From: an uncultured Bilophila sp.
Lineage (GTDB): Bacteria > Desulfobacterota > Desulfovibrionia > Desulfovibrionales > Desulfovibrionaceae
DNA: 64,000 nucleotides
Direction of reading: 5' to 3'
Assembly: GCA_902373525.1 (NCBI GenBank)
Contig: CABKMN010000002.1
Location: forward strand, 100,684-164,683
The notes under the pieces are model-generated. The model saw nothing but the letters and a program-made list of their open reading frames with translations, was not told the origin of the DNA and ran no database searches. The stretch's first letter is position 1; each line of letters opens with the position of its first letter. Below are positions 7,692 through 16,763 of the stretch, in pieces. The position numbers and the translations under genes were made by a program.

Positions 7692-9194
7692 TCACCTCCT
7701 GATGGTTCCGATCTGCGAAAAGTCCGTCACCGCGTCCTGATAGCCGCCGATGCCGTCGTAAACCTCGCGCCGCATGGTCATTTCGATGGGGGAGATGGTG
7801 GACGGTGTGGGACTCCACGAAAACGGCTCGCCCGGAATCTTTTCCACGTCCACCATGTAGGTGATGCCGCCGCCGGGCCAGATGTAGGCGTCAGCGCCGC
7901 CCACGGTCAGCCTGATGTTGCCCCTGTTGACCTCCTCCCAGACCTTCTGGGGGGATTCGGGCGTCAGCGAGAAACGGACCCCGCCGCCCGCGCCGCCCAT
8001 GTACAGCACCGTCACCCGCGAGGGCTGAGCGCGGCGGCGAATCTTGTCCATCGCCTCATGCACGGCCTGCGGAATCTCGATTTCCACGGGTTCGAGCCGC
8101 TCGTCGAGCCGGAGGAGCGCCATGCGCTCCATGTTCGGCTCGGTGACGAGCAGGGTCAGGCCGGGCCACGCCACGGCGGGATCGATGGACGCGATGGCCT
8201 CGCTGGCATGATGGACGGAGGTGCCGCCCCAACCATCGCCCTTCCGTCCGAGATAGCGTCCCGGTGTGCTGCACGTGCCGACGGGCACGATGCCGGTGGG
8301 CGGGAAGTCGAGGTCCTCGCTGCCGGGATGGGCGGTCATGAGCCCGGTGATCGCGCCGTCGAGGATAATCACCTCGTCCACCAGCCCCTTGAAGTACGCC
8401 CCCACGGACCCCACCTGACTGCCGCAGGCCGGACGCATACGCTCGGCGCGGACGCCGTTGATGACCGGAGGCTGGCCCGCCTGCAATTCCAGCGTGGTGT
8501 CCTCCACGGTGAGGGTTACGCGCCGCTTGTTGGCGAGATCGACCACAGCCTGCGCCGCGTAGCAGCCGTGCTTGCCCGTGAGTACGTTGGCCCCTCCGAT
8601 GGAAAGCAGCTTGCTGCCGTATTCCTCGGTGGTGACGTGGCCCACGGGGTGGCCCTTGTAGCGTACCACGGCGGTTTCCCTGCCGATGAAATAGTCGGTG
8701 TCGATCTTGACCTTGACTCCGGAGAAGGTCAGGGGGGCCTCGGTCACGGCAGTGACCACGTCGATGCCGTTAACTCGCTTCTGCACGATGATCGGCGCGG
8801 GCCGGGGGTTGGGGTACAGCGTGCCCGCCCCGATGCCCGTCACCAGCGGACGGCTGATCGCCACGGCCCCGGGATCGGCGGACGGCGGTTCGTCAGGCAT
8901 GGGTACCAGCTCGGCGTCGCGTACGAGTCGCCCCCCGTCGTTGCAGTAACGCTGGCACGCCCCGAGCTGCCCGAAAGGAATGTGGCAGCGCACGGGACAG
9001 TGGCGGCACTCCAGAAATTCGGTCATGGCCTCCCTGACGATGGCCTTGGCCGGGCAGTTCTTGGCGCACAGGCCGCATTCCACGCACAGTTCCGCGTCGA
9101 TGGCGTAGGGCGCGACGTCGGATACGGCGCTCTTGGGGCACAGATCACGGCAGACGCCGCACGACTTGCATAGGTCCTTTTGAATGACGAACAT
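7692..9194 (-). CDS. hnr: 6-hydroxynicotinate reductase
   Basis: This 500-residue iron-sulfur enzyme reduces 6-hydroxynicotinate to 1,4,5,6-tetrahydro-6-oxonicotinate with low-potential electrons. The N-terminus is a two-cluster ferredoxin domain, C9/C12/C15/C19 and C37/C40/C43/C47, followed by CRHCPVRCH...GACQRYC (C63, C66, C70, C80, C84). The rest matches what I recall of Hnr proteins: TGIGAGTLYPN, GVKVKIDTD, STPGRY, WGGT and the C-terminal WPGGGITYMVDV and SPIEMTMRREVY. Some hnr products of alphaproteobacteria lack the ferredoxin domain, so this is the long anaerobe-like form. It is co-directional with, and 4 bp from, the nicotinate dehydrogenase genes, consistent with successive pathway steps. 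A weak AAGAGAG precedes the start. Confidence 0.88.
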   Translation of the reverse strand: MFVIQKDLCKSCGVCRDLCPKSAVSDVAPYAIDAELCVECGLCAKNCPAKAIVREAMTEFLECRHCPVRCHIPFGQLGACQRYCNDGGRLVRDAELVPMPDEPPSADPGAVAISRPLVTGIGAGTLYPNPRPAPIIVQKRVNGIDVVTAVTEAPLTFSGVKVKIDTDYFIGRETAVVRYKGHPVGHVTTEEYGSKLLSIGGANVLTGKHGCYAAQAVVDLANKRRVTLTVEDTTLELQAGQPPVINGVRAERMRPACGSQVGSVGAYFKGLVDEVIILDGAITGLMTAHPGSEDLDFPPTGIVPVGTCSTPGRYLGRKGDGWGGTSVHHASEAIASIDPAVAWPGLTLLVTEPNMERMALLRLDERLEPVEIEIPQAVHEAMDKIRRRAQPSRVTVLYMGGAGGGVRFSLTPESPQKVWEEVNRGNIRLTVGGADAYIWPGGGITYMVDVEKIPGEPFSWSPTPSTISPIEMTMRREVYDGIGGYQDAVTDFSQIGTIRR

Positions 9195-9208
9195 AGCGAA
9201 CTCTCTTG

Positions 9209-10495
9209 CTAAACGGATTGTTCCGGACGGAACCGGAGGGCATTTTCGCGCAGCACCAGACGGGCCAGCGACAGGGCGGATTCCGTATCGTCCGCGCCCC
9301 GCTCCATGCGGCGAGCGAGGACGTCCGCGAGGATATCCCGCATCAGCCGGGCATGGATGCAGGCCTCTTCCATCAGGCCCGCGTCAGACCCCCATATGAT
9401 TTTACCGCAGGGCACCGCGTCGAGCAGTTCGTCGAGATAGCGCACCGCCGTGGCTTCGGAAATCGCCGGGAGCCAGTTGATGTTCAGGCGGACATTGGCC
9501 TTGGTCTTGACCACGGCGCAGGCCGTCATGATGTCGGGATAGGCCGCGTGGAACAACTCAAAGCCCGTCTCCGGGTGACGGTCGAAAAAGGCGGGCAGAC
9601 CGGGCTGAAGTGCGTAGGCGTTGCGGCCCGTCTTGCAGCAGTGGAAGCCGGTATGCAGCTGCATGGGCACCCCGGCGCGTGCGCAGGCATCCGCCACGCG
9701 GTCCAGCGCGTAGCCGGCGAAACGCCGTTTCCCCTCCTCATCGGGCACCCCGTTCCAGAGCGCCCGGAAGGTCTCGCGATCCGTGGGCAGATAGTCCGCC
9801 GCGTGGAGGTATTCCAGCGCCGACTTGACCGCGACCACACCCCATTCGGCGAGGAACGCGGGAAACGGGCCGTCCAGAAAGGCGTCGAAGGCGTCGGGCT
9901 CGCGGACCTCGAGCCCGTACTTTTCCCGGATGGCGTCCTGCGCCGCCGGGTGGAAGGCGAAGGCGAGGAGGTCCATACGGAGCACGGGCAGGAATCCGGC
10001 GAACCGGGTAGCCTCCGTCGCCGCGCGCCGCCGCAGGGGATGCCCGAGGTTGCGGGACCACAGGTCCCGTTCAAACTCGGTCGTCTGGCCCCGGTCCACG
10101 CACACGCTCTCGATCCCGTACCGTTCCATCAGCACCGAAAACCAGCCCGCCGGATCGGCGTAGGCCAGAGACGCCCGCGCGCCGAGTTCGTCGAGCGCGG
10201 CGGGATCGTCCGGCTGGAATGGGATGTCGTAGACGTCCGCGAGGACGGCGGCAAACACCCGCGCGTAGGTGGTGTTGCGGGTCAGGGGATAGGCCGCGGC
10301 GAAGGCCCGCCGGAACCCCTCCTCCGGCGCGTATCCGGCGGAACGCAGGTCGTCCCACAGGTACAGGCCGGATACGAAGGCTTCGGCGCAGTCGCCGGAA
10401 AAGCCGTACGCTTCCGGTTCGAGGAGGTGGGCGTGGGTGTCCACGGCCCAGATGCGCGCGATGCCGTGCGCGAGGTCTTCACGGAGGAAGGACAT
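9209..10495 (-). CDS. Amidohydrolase_2-family metallohydrolase
   Basis: The 428-residue protein has a TIM-barrel amidohydrolase pattern: DTHAHLLE near residue 20, a Lys in VVAVKSALEYLHAADY, MQLHTGFH, FHAAYPD and the terminal-strand Asp in IIWGSDAG. It resembles PF04909-type decarboxylases/hydrolases and uronate-isomerase relatives more than enamidase. The ATG follows AGGAGCC. It lies between the ABC binding-protein gene (49 bp away) and hnr (14 bp), so it is inside the catabolic operon. It is the second candidate for hydrolysing the lactam produced by Hnr, or it may process an imported precursor such as nicotinamide or another pyridine derivative. The sequence does not decide between these. 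Confidence 0.78.
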   Translation of the reverse strand: MSFLREDLAHGIARIWAVDTHAHLLEPEAYGFSGDCAEAFVSGLYLWDDLRSAGYAPEEGFRRAFAAAYPLTRNTTYARVFAAVLADVYDIPFQPDDPAALDELGARASLAYADPAGWFSVLMERYGIESVCVDRGQTTEFERDLWSRNLGHPLRRRAATEATRFAGFLPVLRMDLLAFAFHPAAQDAIREKYGLEVREPDAFDAFLDGPFPAFLAEWGVVAVKSALEYLHAADYLPTDRETFRALWNGVPDEEGKRRFAGYALDRVADACARAGVPMQLHTGFHCCKTGRNAYALQPGLPAFFDRHPETGFELFHAAYPDIMTACAVVKTKANVRLNINWLPAISEATAVRYLDELLDAVPCGKIIWGSDAGLMEEACIHARLMRDILADVLARRMERGADDTESALSLARLVLRENALRFRPEQSV

Positions 10496-10544
10496 GGGCG
10501 GCTCCTGTGGAGGGAGGCCGGAAACCCCCGGCCTCTGGGAAGGG

Positions 10545-12104
10545 TTACTGGAGATCGACGCTCCAGAAATGGGTCCGGTTGAGCACGTTGTAGAAAAAGC
10601 CCTTCACCCGAGTACTGTTGGCGTACACCTTGTTGAGCTGGTACAGCGGCACGTAGACGGCCTGTTCCGCGCCGATCCGGTTCATCTGCTTGAAGGTTTC
10701 CACGCGCAGATTGTCGTCGGGCGTGCTGATGGTGATCCGCTTCAGGCGTTCGATTTCGGGATCGTTCCAGAATGAGGCGTTCCAGCCGGTGGGGCAACGC
10801 TCGAAGTCGTAGAGATACCCGGCTGTGTTTTCCGCATCCTCGCGCTCGGAGAACCAGCTCATGAGGGAGATGCCGTAATCGCCCTTCTTGTGCATGGCCA
10901 TCTGGTTGTCGAAGGTCACCTTCTGTATGTTCACATCAATGCCGATCTGCTGGAGGTAGGCCTGAAGGTAGACTACGAGCTGATCGAATTCCTGATGCCG
11001 TTCGGAGGCGTAGATAAGCGTGGTCTTGAAGCCCTTGGGGTACTTGGACTGCTTCAGATACGCCTTGGCCTTCTTAAGATCGTAGTCGTAGCCGATGTCG
11101 TCCAGCCACCCGGGCGTACCCTTGGGGATGATGCCGCGCTGCGGGGAGGCGGTGCCCTTCTCCACATAGGTGATCAGTTCACGGTAGTTGATGGCGCAGC
11201 TCATGGCCCGGCGCACGTTCAGGTCGTCGAAGGGCGGCTTGGTCACGTCCATCGTGAGATAGATGCTGCGTGGTACGGAATACTGGGCGATGGTGATCCC
11301 CGGCTGGCCCTTGAGCGCGCCGAGCTGTTCCTGCGTGAGACGGTCGACCACGTGCAGATCGCCCTTTTCGAGCATAAGCCGGGCGGTGGTGGGGTCCTTC
11401 ACGATGATGCAGGCCACCTTGTCCACCTTGGGCGCGGTCTTGCCGTCGGGCACGCCGCCCCAGTACTCGGCGTTGCGTTCAAGCACGATGCGCTGATTAT
11501 CCTGCCATTCCGCTAACTTGAAAGGACCCGTTCCGCAGGCGTGGCTGGCGAGAAAATTCTCGGCGGTGGGATCGGAGGCGGTAAGATGCTTCTTGATGAA
11601 GGTGGGGCTGACGATGAAGTAGCCAGCGCTGGAGATGTCGTTCACGAAACGGGGCCACGGCTTGGGCAGGACTACCTGAAATGTGTATTCGTCCACCACC
11701 CGGAAGCTGTCGGCGTCGCAGGCGGTGAGCATGTTGCCGATGCCGACCTTCTGAATCTTGAAGGTACGGTCCCAGTTGTACTTCACGGCTTCGGCGTTGA
11801 ATGGGGTGCCGTCGTGGAAGGTCACGCCCTTGCGGAGCTTGAAGGTGATGGTCCGGAAATCGTCGGACACGGTCCACGATTCGGCCAGCGCGGGGAGCAG
11901 CCTGCCGTCGCGCGTACCCTGTACGAGCGACTCGTAGATCGCGGTGGTGATCACCGCCGACTCTTCCGATCCCGCCTGCGCCGGATCGAGCGTGTCGGTT
12001 TCGGAGATGCGGTACTTAAGCACCTTGGGTTCGGCGGCGAGGGCCACGGACCCTATGAGCAGGATCAGCGACAGAACCAGAAACGAGCGAAGCAGCTTGT
12101 ACAT
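10545..12104 (-). CDS. ABC transporter periplasmic binding protein, peptide/nickel type (SBP_bac_5)
   Basis: The 519-residue exported protein starts with a clear signal peptide (MYKLLRSF, then a hydrophobic stretch to ALAAEP, cleavage near residue 23). The family-5 pattern follows: LDPAQAGS, LAESWTVSDDFRTITFKLRKGVTFHDG, GTGPFKLAEW and DDLNVRRAMSCAINY. The start has a TGGAGCC ribosome-binding site. It is the last gene of a DppDFBC-like set and the first before the catabolic genes, so the substrate is probably linked to the pyridine pathway. Members bind peptides, opines, nickel or other small molecules, so the ligand cannot be read from sequence. Confidence 0.9.
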   Translation of the reverse strand: MYKLLRSFLVLSLILLIGSVALAAEPKVLKYRISETDTLDPAQAGSEESAVITTAIYESLVQGTRDGRLLPALAESWTVSDDFRTITFKLRKGVTFHDGTPFNAEAVKYNWDRTFKIQKVGIGNMLTACDADSFRVVDEYTFQVVLPKPWPRFVNDISSAGYFIVSPTFIKKHLTASDPTAENFLASHACGTGPFKLAEWQDNQRIVLERNAEYWGGVPDGKTAPKVDKVACIIVKDPTTARLMLEKGDLHVVDRLTQEQLGALKGQPGITIAQYSVPRSIYLTMDVTKPPFDDLNVRRAMSCAINYRELITYVEKGTASPQRGIIPKGTPGWLDDIGYDYDLKKAKAYLKQSKYPKGFKTTLIYASERHQEFDQLVVYLQAYLQQIGIDVNIQKVTFDNQMAMHKKGDYGISLMSWFSEREDAENTAGYLYDFERCPTGWNASFWNDPEIERLKRITISTPDDNLRVETFKQMNRIGAEQAVYVPLYQLNKVYANSTRVKGFFYNVLNRTHFWSVDLQ

Positions 12105-12148
12105 ACGAGGCTCCAGAGCTGGACGTTGAGAAAAGAGGGCACCTGACG

Positions 12149-12991
12149 CTACTTGGTCCCGAACCGGGGATCGAGATAATCCCGGATGGCGTCGCCAAGC
12201 AGATTGAAGCCGATGACGGTGAGGAGGATGACGAGGCCGGGAAAGGTGGGATACCACCACGCTTCCTGAAGGAAGCTGCGGCCGTCGCTGATCATGGCGC
12301 CCCACTCCGGGGACGGCGGCTGTGCGCCCACGCCGATGAAGCTGAGGCCCGCCGCGTACATGATCACGTTGCCGAAGGACAGGGAAGCCTGAATGATGAT
12401 GGGGGACAGGGTATTGGGGATGACGTGGGTGGCAAGGATGCGCGCCCGTCCCGCGCCCACGCCCACGGCGGCCTCGATGTAGGTCGCCTCGCGCACCAGC
12501 AGCACCTGCCCCCGGATAAGTCGGGCGTACATGGGCCACCATGTGATGATCAGCGAAATCATGGTGTTTTCGAGGCTCGGCCCGAGCACCGCCGCGATGA
12601 GCACCGCCAGCACCAGATAGGGCACGGACATGAATACGTCGGTCACGCGCATGACGATTTCATCGAACAGGCCGCCCACATAGCCGGATACGACGCCCAC
12701 CACCGAGCCAATGACCGAGGTGAAGAATACCACCGTGACGCCGAGCGACAGCGAGATGCGCGCCCCGTACAGGATGCGGGAGAAGATGTCCCGCCCAAGG
12801 GAGTCGGTGCCGCACAGGTGGGCCCAGGACGGGGGCTGGAGCCGTTCCACCGGGCTGATCCGAAAGGGATCGTAGGGGGCGATCTGAGGGGCGAAGATCG
12901 CGCAGACGACCAGCCCGATGACGATGGTCAGCCCCGTGATGGTCAGGGCGTTGCGCTTGAGCGTCGGAAGCAGGGCATAACGATTGTGCAT
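12149..12991 (-). CDS. ABC transporter permease, DppC type
   Basis: This 280-residue inner-membrane permease has the DppC/OppC N-terminal domain (a transmembrane helix followed by APYDPFRISPVERLQPPS and HLCGTDSLGRDIFSRILYGARISL). Five further helices and the EAA loop EAAVGVGAGRARILATHVIPN follow. I chose ATG 12991 because AAGGTGG is correctly spaced; an in-frame GTG at 13003 lacks a site. It lies 13 bp after the DppB-like gene and pairs with it to form the translocation pore. Confidence 0.92.
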   Translation of the reverse strand: MHNRYALLPTLKRNALTITGLTIVIGLVVCAIFAPQIAPYDPFRISPVERLQPPSWAHLCGTDSLGRDIFSRILYGARISLSLGVTVVFFTSVIGSVVGVVSGYVGGLFDEIVMRVTDVFMSVPYLVLAVLIAAVLGPSLENTMISLIITWWPMYARLIRGQVLLVREATYIEAAVGVGAGRARILATHVIPNTLSPIIIQASLSFGNVIMYAAGLSFIGVGAQPPSPEWGAMISDGRSFLQEAWWYPTFPGLVILLTVIGFNLLGDAIRDYLDPRFGTK

Positions 12992-13004
12992 GACGGTTCC
13001 CACC

Positions 13005-14021
13005 TTAGTTGAGACGGATGCGGGGATCGATCAGGACGTACAGGATGTCCGTCATCAGGTTGACCAGCACGTACAGGATGGCGACGAAGAGGGTAAAGCC
13101 CATGATCGGCTGCAAATCCATATACATGATGGACTTGACGGCGTACTGCCCGAGGCCCGGCCACGAAAAGATGGTTTCGAGCAGGATGGCCCCCGCGAGA
13201 AGCTGGCCGTACAGGTTGCCGGACACCGACACGACGGGGATGAGTGCGTTGCGCAGGATGTGCCGGAACAAGATCAGCCGGTCGCGCAGGCCCTTGGCCC
13301 GGGCCGTGCGGATGTAATCCTGCCGGAGCACGTCAAGGGTACTCGAACGGGTCATCCGCAGGACTACGCCCACAATTTGCGCGCTGAAGCACACGCCGGG
13401 CAGGATGAGGTGGTGCACCGCGTCCTTGAAGGCGGGCCAATTCAGGGTAAGCAGGCTGTCCAGCGTGTAGATGCCGGTGATGTGCACCGGGGGCGGTACG
13501 TCGAGGCACAGCCGTCCCGAGCCGGGGAACCACTCAAGATCAAGGTAGAAGACGATCAGCATCAGCAGGGCCAACCAGAACGGCGGGGCGGATATCCCGA
13601 TCAGCGAGAAGAACCGCGTGGCGTGGTCGAAGAGGGTATCCCGCCGCACCGCCGCCAGCATCCCGAGCGGGACGCCGATCACGAGGGCCAGCGCCATGCT
13701 GAAGGTGGTCAGCTCAATAGTGGCTGGGATGTAGGAGGCCAGCTCCTCGGTGACGGCGCGCCCGGTGTGCATGGATACGCCCAGATCACCCCGAAGCACG
13801 GAGGCGAGATAGCGCCCATACTGCACGTAGATGGGCTTGTCCAAGCCCCATTGCTCGCGCATCAGGGCCACCTGTTCCGGTGTGGCCTTCGGCCCGAGAG
13901 CCACGGACACGGGATCGCTCGGCACCACATGGGTGACGACGAAGGTGAGCATGGTCACGCCGATGAGCACGGGGATCAGCATGGTCAGCCTTCGCGCAAT
14001 GTACATCAGGGAGTCTTTCAT
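13005..14021 (-). CDS. ABC transporter permease, DppB type
   Basis: This 338-residue permease of the DppB/OppB family has six predicted helices, beginning YIARRLTMLIPVLIGVTMLTF. Family motifs include HVVPSDPVSVALG, GLDKPIYVQYGRYLASVLRGDLGVS and the cytoplasmic EAA-like segment YIRTARAKGLRDRLILFRHILRN. The length is usual. A GAGGTGA site precedes the ATG at 14021, 6 bp after the upstream ATPase gene. It is the partner of the DppC-like permease. Confidence 0.92.
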   Translation of the reverse strand: MKDSLMYIARRLTMLIPVLIGVTMLTFVVTHVVPSDPVSVALGPKATPEQVALMREQWGLDKPIYVQYGRYLASVLRGDLGVSMHTGRAVTEELASYIPATIELTTFSMALALVIGVPLGMLAAVRRDTLFDHATRFFSLIGISAPPFWLALLMLIVFYLDLEWFPGSGRLCLDVPPPVHITGIYTLDSLLTLNWPAFKDAVHHLILPGVCFSAQIVGVVLRMTRSSTLDVLRQDYIRTARAKGLRDRLILFRHILRNALIPVVSVSGNLYGQLLAGAILLETIFSWPGLGQYAVKSIMYMDLQPIMGFTLFVAILYVLVNLMTDILYVLIDPRIRLN

Positions 14022-14027
14022 GGGGGA

Positions 14028-14990
14028 TCACCTCAGATGGCAGGCGACCATCGCCTGTTCGTTGATCTTCCTGAGCGGGGGGCGTTCCGTGAAACATTCC
14101 GGCAGGGCCGAGGGACATCGGCGGCAGAAGCAGCAGCCGGACCCGATGTCCGTCAAGCTCGGGATTTCTCCCTTCAGCTCGCAGGCGAACATGGAATGCC
14201 CGGCCTCGAAGGAGGGCACGGACCGTAGCAGTGCTTCCGAATAGGGGTGGAGCGGGTTGCTGTAAAAGGCGTCCGTCTCCCCGATTTCGACGATCTGTCC
14301 GAGATACAGGACCGCGATTCGGTCGCACATATGCTGGATCACGGCAAGATCGTGGGAAATGATGATGTAGGAGAGGCCGAGGCTTTCCTTGATGTCTCCG
14401 AGCAGGTTGATGACCTGCGCCTGCACCGAGACGTCAAGCGCGGAAACGGGCTCGTCCCCGATGATCACCGAGGGCCGCGTGGCGAGTGCCCGGGCGATGC
14501 CGATGCGCTGCCGCTGCCCGCCGCTGAACTCGTGCGGCTTGCGGGCCATCATGTCCTCGGGAAGCCCGATGCGGGCCATGAGTTCGGCCACCCGGTCGCG
14601 GCGTTCACTCCGCCGGACCATACCGTGCACCACCAGCCCCTCGGCGATGATGCGTTCCACGGTCCATGTGGGGTCAAGCGACGAAAAGGGGTCCTGAAAA
14701 ATCATCTGGATGTCCTTGCGCAGGGCCTTCTGCTCACGGGCGGACAGGTTCCAGATGTCCCGCCCCTCATAAAGGATACGCCCGCGCGTGGGCCGGAGCA
14801 GCATGGCGATCATCTTGCCGAGCGTGGTCTTGCCGGACCCGCTTTCGCCCACGACGCCGAGGGATTCGCCCCGGCGCAGGCCAAGGGACACGTCGTTCAC
14901 CGCGGTCAGGTATTCGCACCGGCTCTTGAGGAAATGCTTGCTGAGCAGGAATTCCTTGGAAACCGACTGTACATCGAGCAGCGTATCCAT
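14028..14990 (-). CDS. ABC transporter ATPase, DppF/OppF type
   Basis: This 320-residue ATPase has Walker A GESGSGKTT (about residues 46-54), a Q-loop at FQDPFSSLDP, signature [15 protein letters not shown], Walker B VIIGDEPVSALDVS and the switch His in IISHDLAV. The C-terminal oligopeptide/dipeptide extension with several Cys (GCCFCRRCPSALPEC) is typical; these ABC ATPases often carry a 4Fe-4S site there. The ATG at 14990 is 2 bp beyond the preceding stop and follows GGAGAG. Confidence 0.93.
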   Translation of the reverse strand: MDTLLDVQSVSKEFLLSKHFLKSRCEYLTAVNDVSLGLRRGESLGVVGESGSGKTTLGKMIAMLLRPTRGRILYEGRDIWNLSAREQKALRKDIQMIFQDPFSSLDPTWTVERIIAEGLVVHGMVRRSERRDRVAELMARIGLPEDMMARKPHEFSGGQRQRIGIARALATRPSVIIGDEPVSALDVSVQAQVINLLGDIKESLGLSYIIISHDLAVIQHMCDRIAVLYLGQIVEIGETDAFYSNPLHPYSEALLRSVPSFEAGHSMFACELKGEIPSLTDIGSGCCFCRRCPSALPECFTERPPLRKINEQAMVACHLR

Positions 14991-14991
14991 A

Positions 14992-15963
14992 TCACACTCT
15001 CCAGCATTTGACCTGATGCCCGTCCCCACACGCCTTCACCGGCGGGTTCTGGCTGCGGCAGCGTTCGTCCGCCCGATCGCAGCGGTCCTTGAAGCGGCAT
15101 CCCGTAAGACTGCCGCCCATGAGGATGGGTACGGTGCCGGGAATTTCGTAGATGCGCTCCCCGCGTTTGCCCCCAGAGCGGCGCACGTAGGGGATGGCCC
15201 GGAGCAGACCCTGCGTGTAGGGATGCCTCGCCGCCGAGAAAATCGTCCGCGCGGGGCCCTGCTCCACCACATTGCCGCCGTACATGACCACGATCCACTG
15301 CGCCATTTCCGCAATCACCCCGAAGTCGTGGGTGATGAGCAGCAGACTGGAGCCGCGCTCCTCAACGAGCCGCTTCATGAGCCGCAGAATCTGCGCCTGC
15401 ACGGTCACGTCGAGGGCCGTGGTCGGCTCGTCCGCGATGAGCAGCCTCGGATTGCAGATGAGCGCCATCGCGATCATGATGCGCTGGCGCTGGCCCCCGC
15501 TGAGCTGATGGGGGTAGGCGCGCAGCCGCTTCTCGGGATTGGGTATCTCCACCTGCCGCAGCGCGTCGAGCACCGCTTCGCGCGCCTCCGCACGGGACAG
15601 GGCGGTGTGCGTCTCCACGGTTTCAAGGAGCTGCGTTTCCACGGTGAGGACGGGATTCAGGGCGGTCATGGGCTCTTGAAAAATCATGGAAATCTTGGCG
15701 CCCCGGACCCTCTTCATGTCCCGGTCCGGCTTCTCCAGCAGGTTTTCACCCTCAAAGAGAATCCGGCCCGCCACGATCTCCCCCGGAGGCGGCACGAGGC
15801 GCATGACCGAAAGGGACGTCAGGCTCTTGCCGCACCCGGATTCGCCCACCACGCCCACCACCTCCCGTTCACGGATGGTGAAGGAGACATCCTCAAGGGC
15901 GTGGACGGTTCCCCGCTTGAGGAAAAACCGTGTTGAAAGGTTCTCGACAGACAGCATGCTCAT
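14992..15963 (-). CDS. ABC transporter ATPase, DppD/OppD type
   Basis: This 323-residue ATPase is the first gene of the long leftward unit. Walker A is GESGCGKSL, the signature is [15 protein letters not shown] and Walker B is [14 protein letters not shown]; the C-terminal peptide-transporter domain ends in [22 protein letters not shown]. The start at 15963 (MSMLSVENL) has GAGGAAA upstream; an extension to 16023 is in frame but unlike the family. Transcription probably begins at the sigma-54 site 16310-16325, giving an unusually long leader of about 330 bases. Confidence 0.92.
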   Translation of the reverse strand: MSMLSVENLSTRFFLKRGTVHALEDVSFTIREREVVGVVGESGCGKSLTSLSVMRLVPPPGEIVAGRILFEGENLLEKPDRDMKRVRGAKISMIFQEPMTALNPVLTVETQLLETVETHTALSRAEAREAVLDALRQVEIPNPEKRLRAYPHQLSGGQRQRIMIAMALICNPRLLIADEPTTALDVTVQAQILRLMKRLVEERGSSLLLITHDFGVIAEMAQWIVVMYGGNVVEQGPARTIFSAARHPYTQGLLRAIPYVRRSGGKRGERIYEIPGTVPILMGGSLTGCRFKDRCDRADERCRSQNPPVKACGDGHQVKCWRV

Positions 15964-16309
15964 CGTTTCCTCGCTTTGCGGCGGGAGCACATCCGCTGAA
16001 GGCTTCCCATCCGTTTCGGTCAAGCGTCCCGGCGTAACGGGAACGCGTCTTCTTTCACGTATCGCGCCGCATTCGCTGCACGACGTTCGTTTTATTCTAA
16101 CCTATGAAACTCTCAAAAGAAAAGGACTGGATGCATCAGTTGGGAACTATTCACTAGCCTATAGGGGCGGGAAACGTTTCCTCCGAAGAGGGGCATCCGG
16201 ATAATTCCCGGTGTCCCTCACCGTTCGGTTCAGCGTTTCCGGTCGTCGACCCGCCTCAGAACCACGCACTTGTCCGCCGGAACGGTGTGCGCTTGTTTCT
16301 TTTTGGATA

Positions 16310-16325
16310 AGCAAGAGGCATGCCA
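16310..16325 (-). promoter_or_regulatory. Sigma-54 promoter of the leftward ABC-hnr-ndh operon
   Basis: Read leftward the bases are TGGCATGCCTCTTGCT, one mismatch from TGGCACG-N4-TTGCW, with GG and GC ten bases apart. It faces the ATPase gene at 15963. The inverted-repeat operator at 16324-16350 abuts its -24 side. Confidence 0.7.
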
Positions 16326-16350
16326 CAGTATAATCAAGTCTTATACTGTG
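16324..16350. promoter_or_regulatory. Perfect 10 bp inverted repeat, probable operator
   Basis: CACAGTATAA, seven bases, then TTATACTGTG form a perfect dyad at 16324-16333 and 16341-16350. A TATAAT hexamer (16329-16334) lies in the left arm. It touches the leftward sigma-54 promoter, so a bound dimer could block RNA polymerase or act as an upstream site. The cognate regulator is not in the window. Confidence 0.65.
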
Positions 16351-16692
16351 ATTCCAAAGAGTTATTTCGTGGATGCATTCCCGGTCGTTTGTATCGTTTT
16401 CCGAAATTAAGAATTTTCTTTTTACTGGAATTCTTTTTCCTGTTTTCGGAAAAAAGCCGATCTACCCCGGCCTTGCTCCGCCACCTCGCCCTGCCCGTTT
16501 GCCGTTCCTCCCCGTCCCCCTTCCTTAAAAGGGTATGCCGCTTCATCGCTTCCAGTACGACATTTCCAAGCCGTTCTCCCCTTCTTTTCGGCATGTTGCA
16601 TATTGTACTCCCCATACCGTCTCTCCGTCCGCCGTTCCGTCTTCCAAAACCGGGAGCCTCTCCGTTCCCGCTCACTTCTCCGCCTCCTCACC

Positions 16693-16710
16693 TTGGCAAC
16701 CTTCTTGCAA
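16693..16710 (+). promoter_or_regulatory. Sigma-54 promoter of the hgd operon
   Basis: TTGGCAACCTTCTTGCAA carries GG (16695-16696) and GC (16707-16708) ten bases apart, with TGGCA and TTGCA halves intact. Transcription would start near 16720, 45 bp before the hgd ATG. Confidence 0.72.
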
Positions 16711-16763
16711 CTTCCGACATGCCGGGGTGCCGCGCATCCTCAACCTTTTTCCCGGAGGCCACC

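Larger units (their letters stand above)
15964..16763. promoter_or_regulatory. Divergent control region of the nicotinate gene set
   Basis: This 800 bp divergent region holds a leftward sigma-54 promoter (16310-16325), a rightward one (16693-16710), a 10 bp perfect inverted repeat (16324-16350) and a 12 bp palindrome GGAAACGTTTCC (16170-16181) of LacI-operator type. A 7 bp inverted repeat, AAGAATT and AATTCTT, lies at 16409-16435. ATTCTA at 16094-16099 could be a leftward -10 box (TAGAAT). The segment 16380-16460 is AT-rich against its surroundings, as expected for a bent enhancer or IHF site. No credible coding sequence or cobalamin riboswitch was seen. Confidence 0.6.

Noticed and set aside
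16024..16763. Cobalamin riboswitch or thiamine (TPP) riboswitch leader
   Set aside because: I looked for the conserved B12-box and thi-box sequences before mgm, hgd and the binding proteins and saw none.
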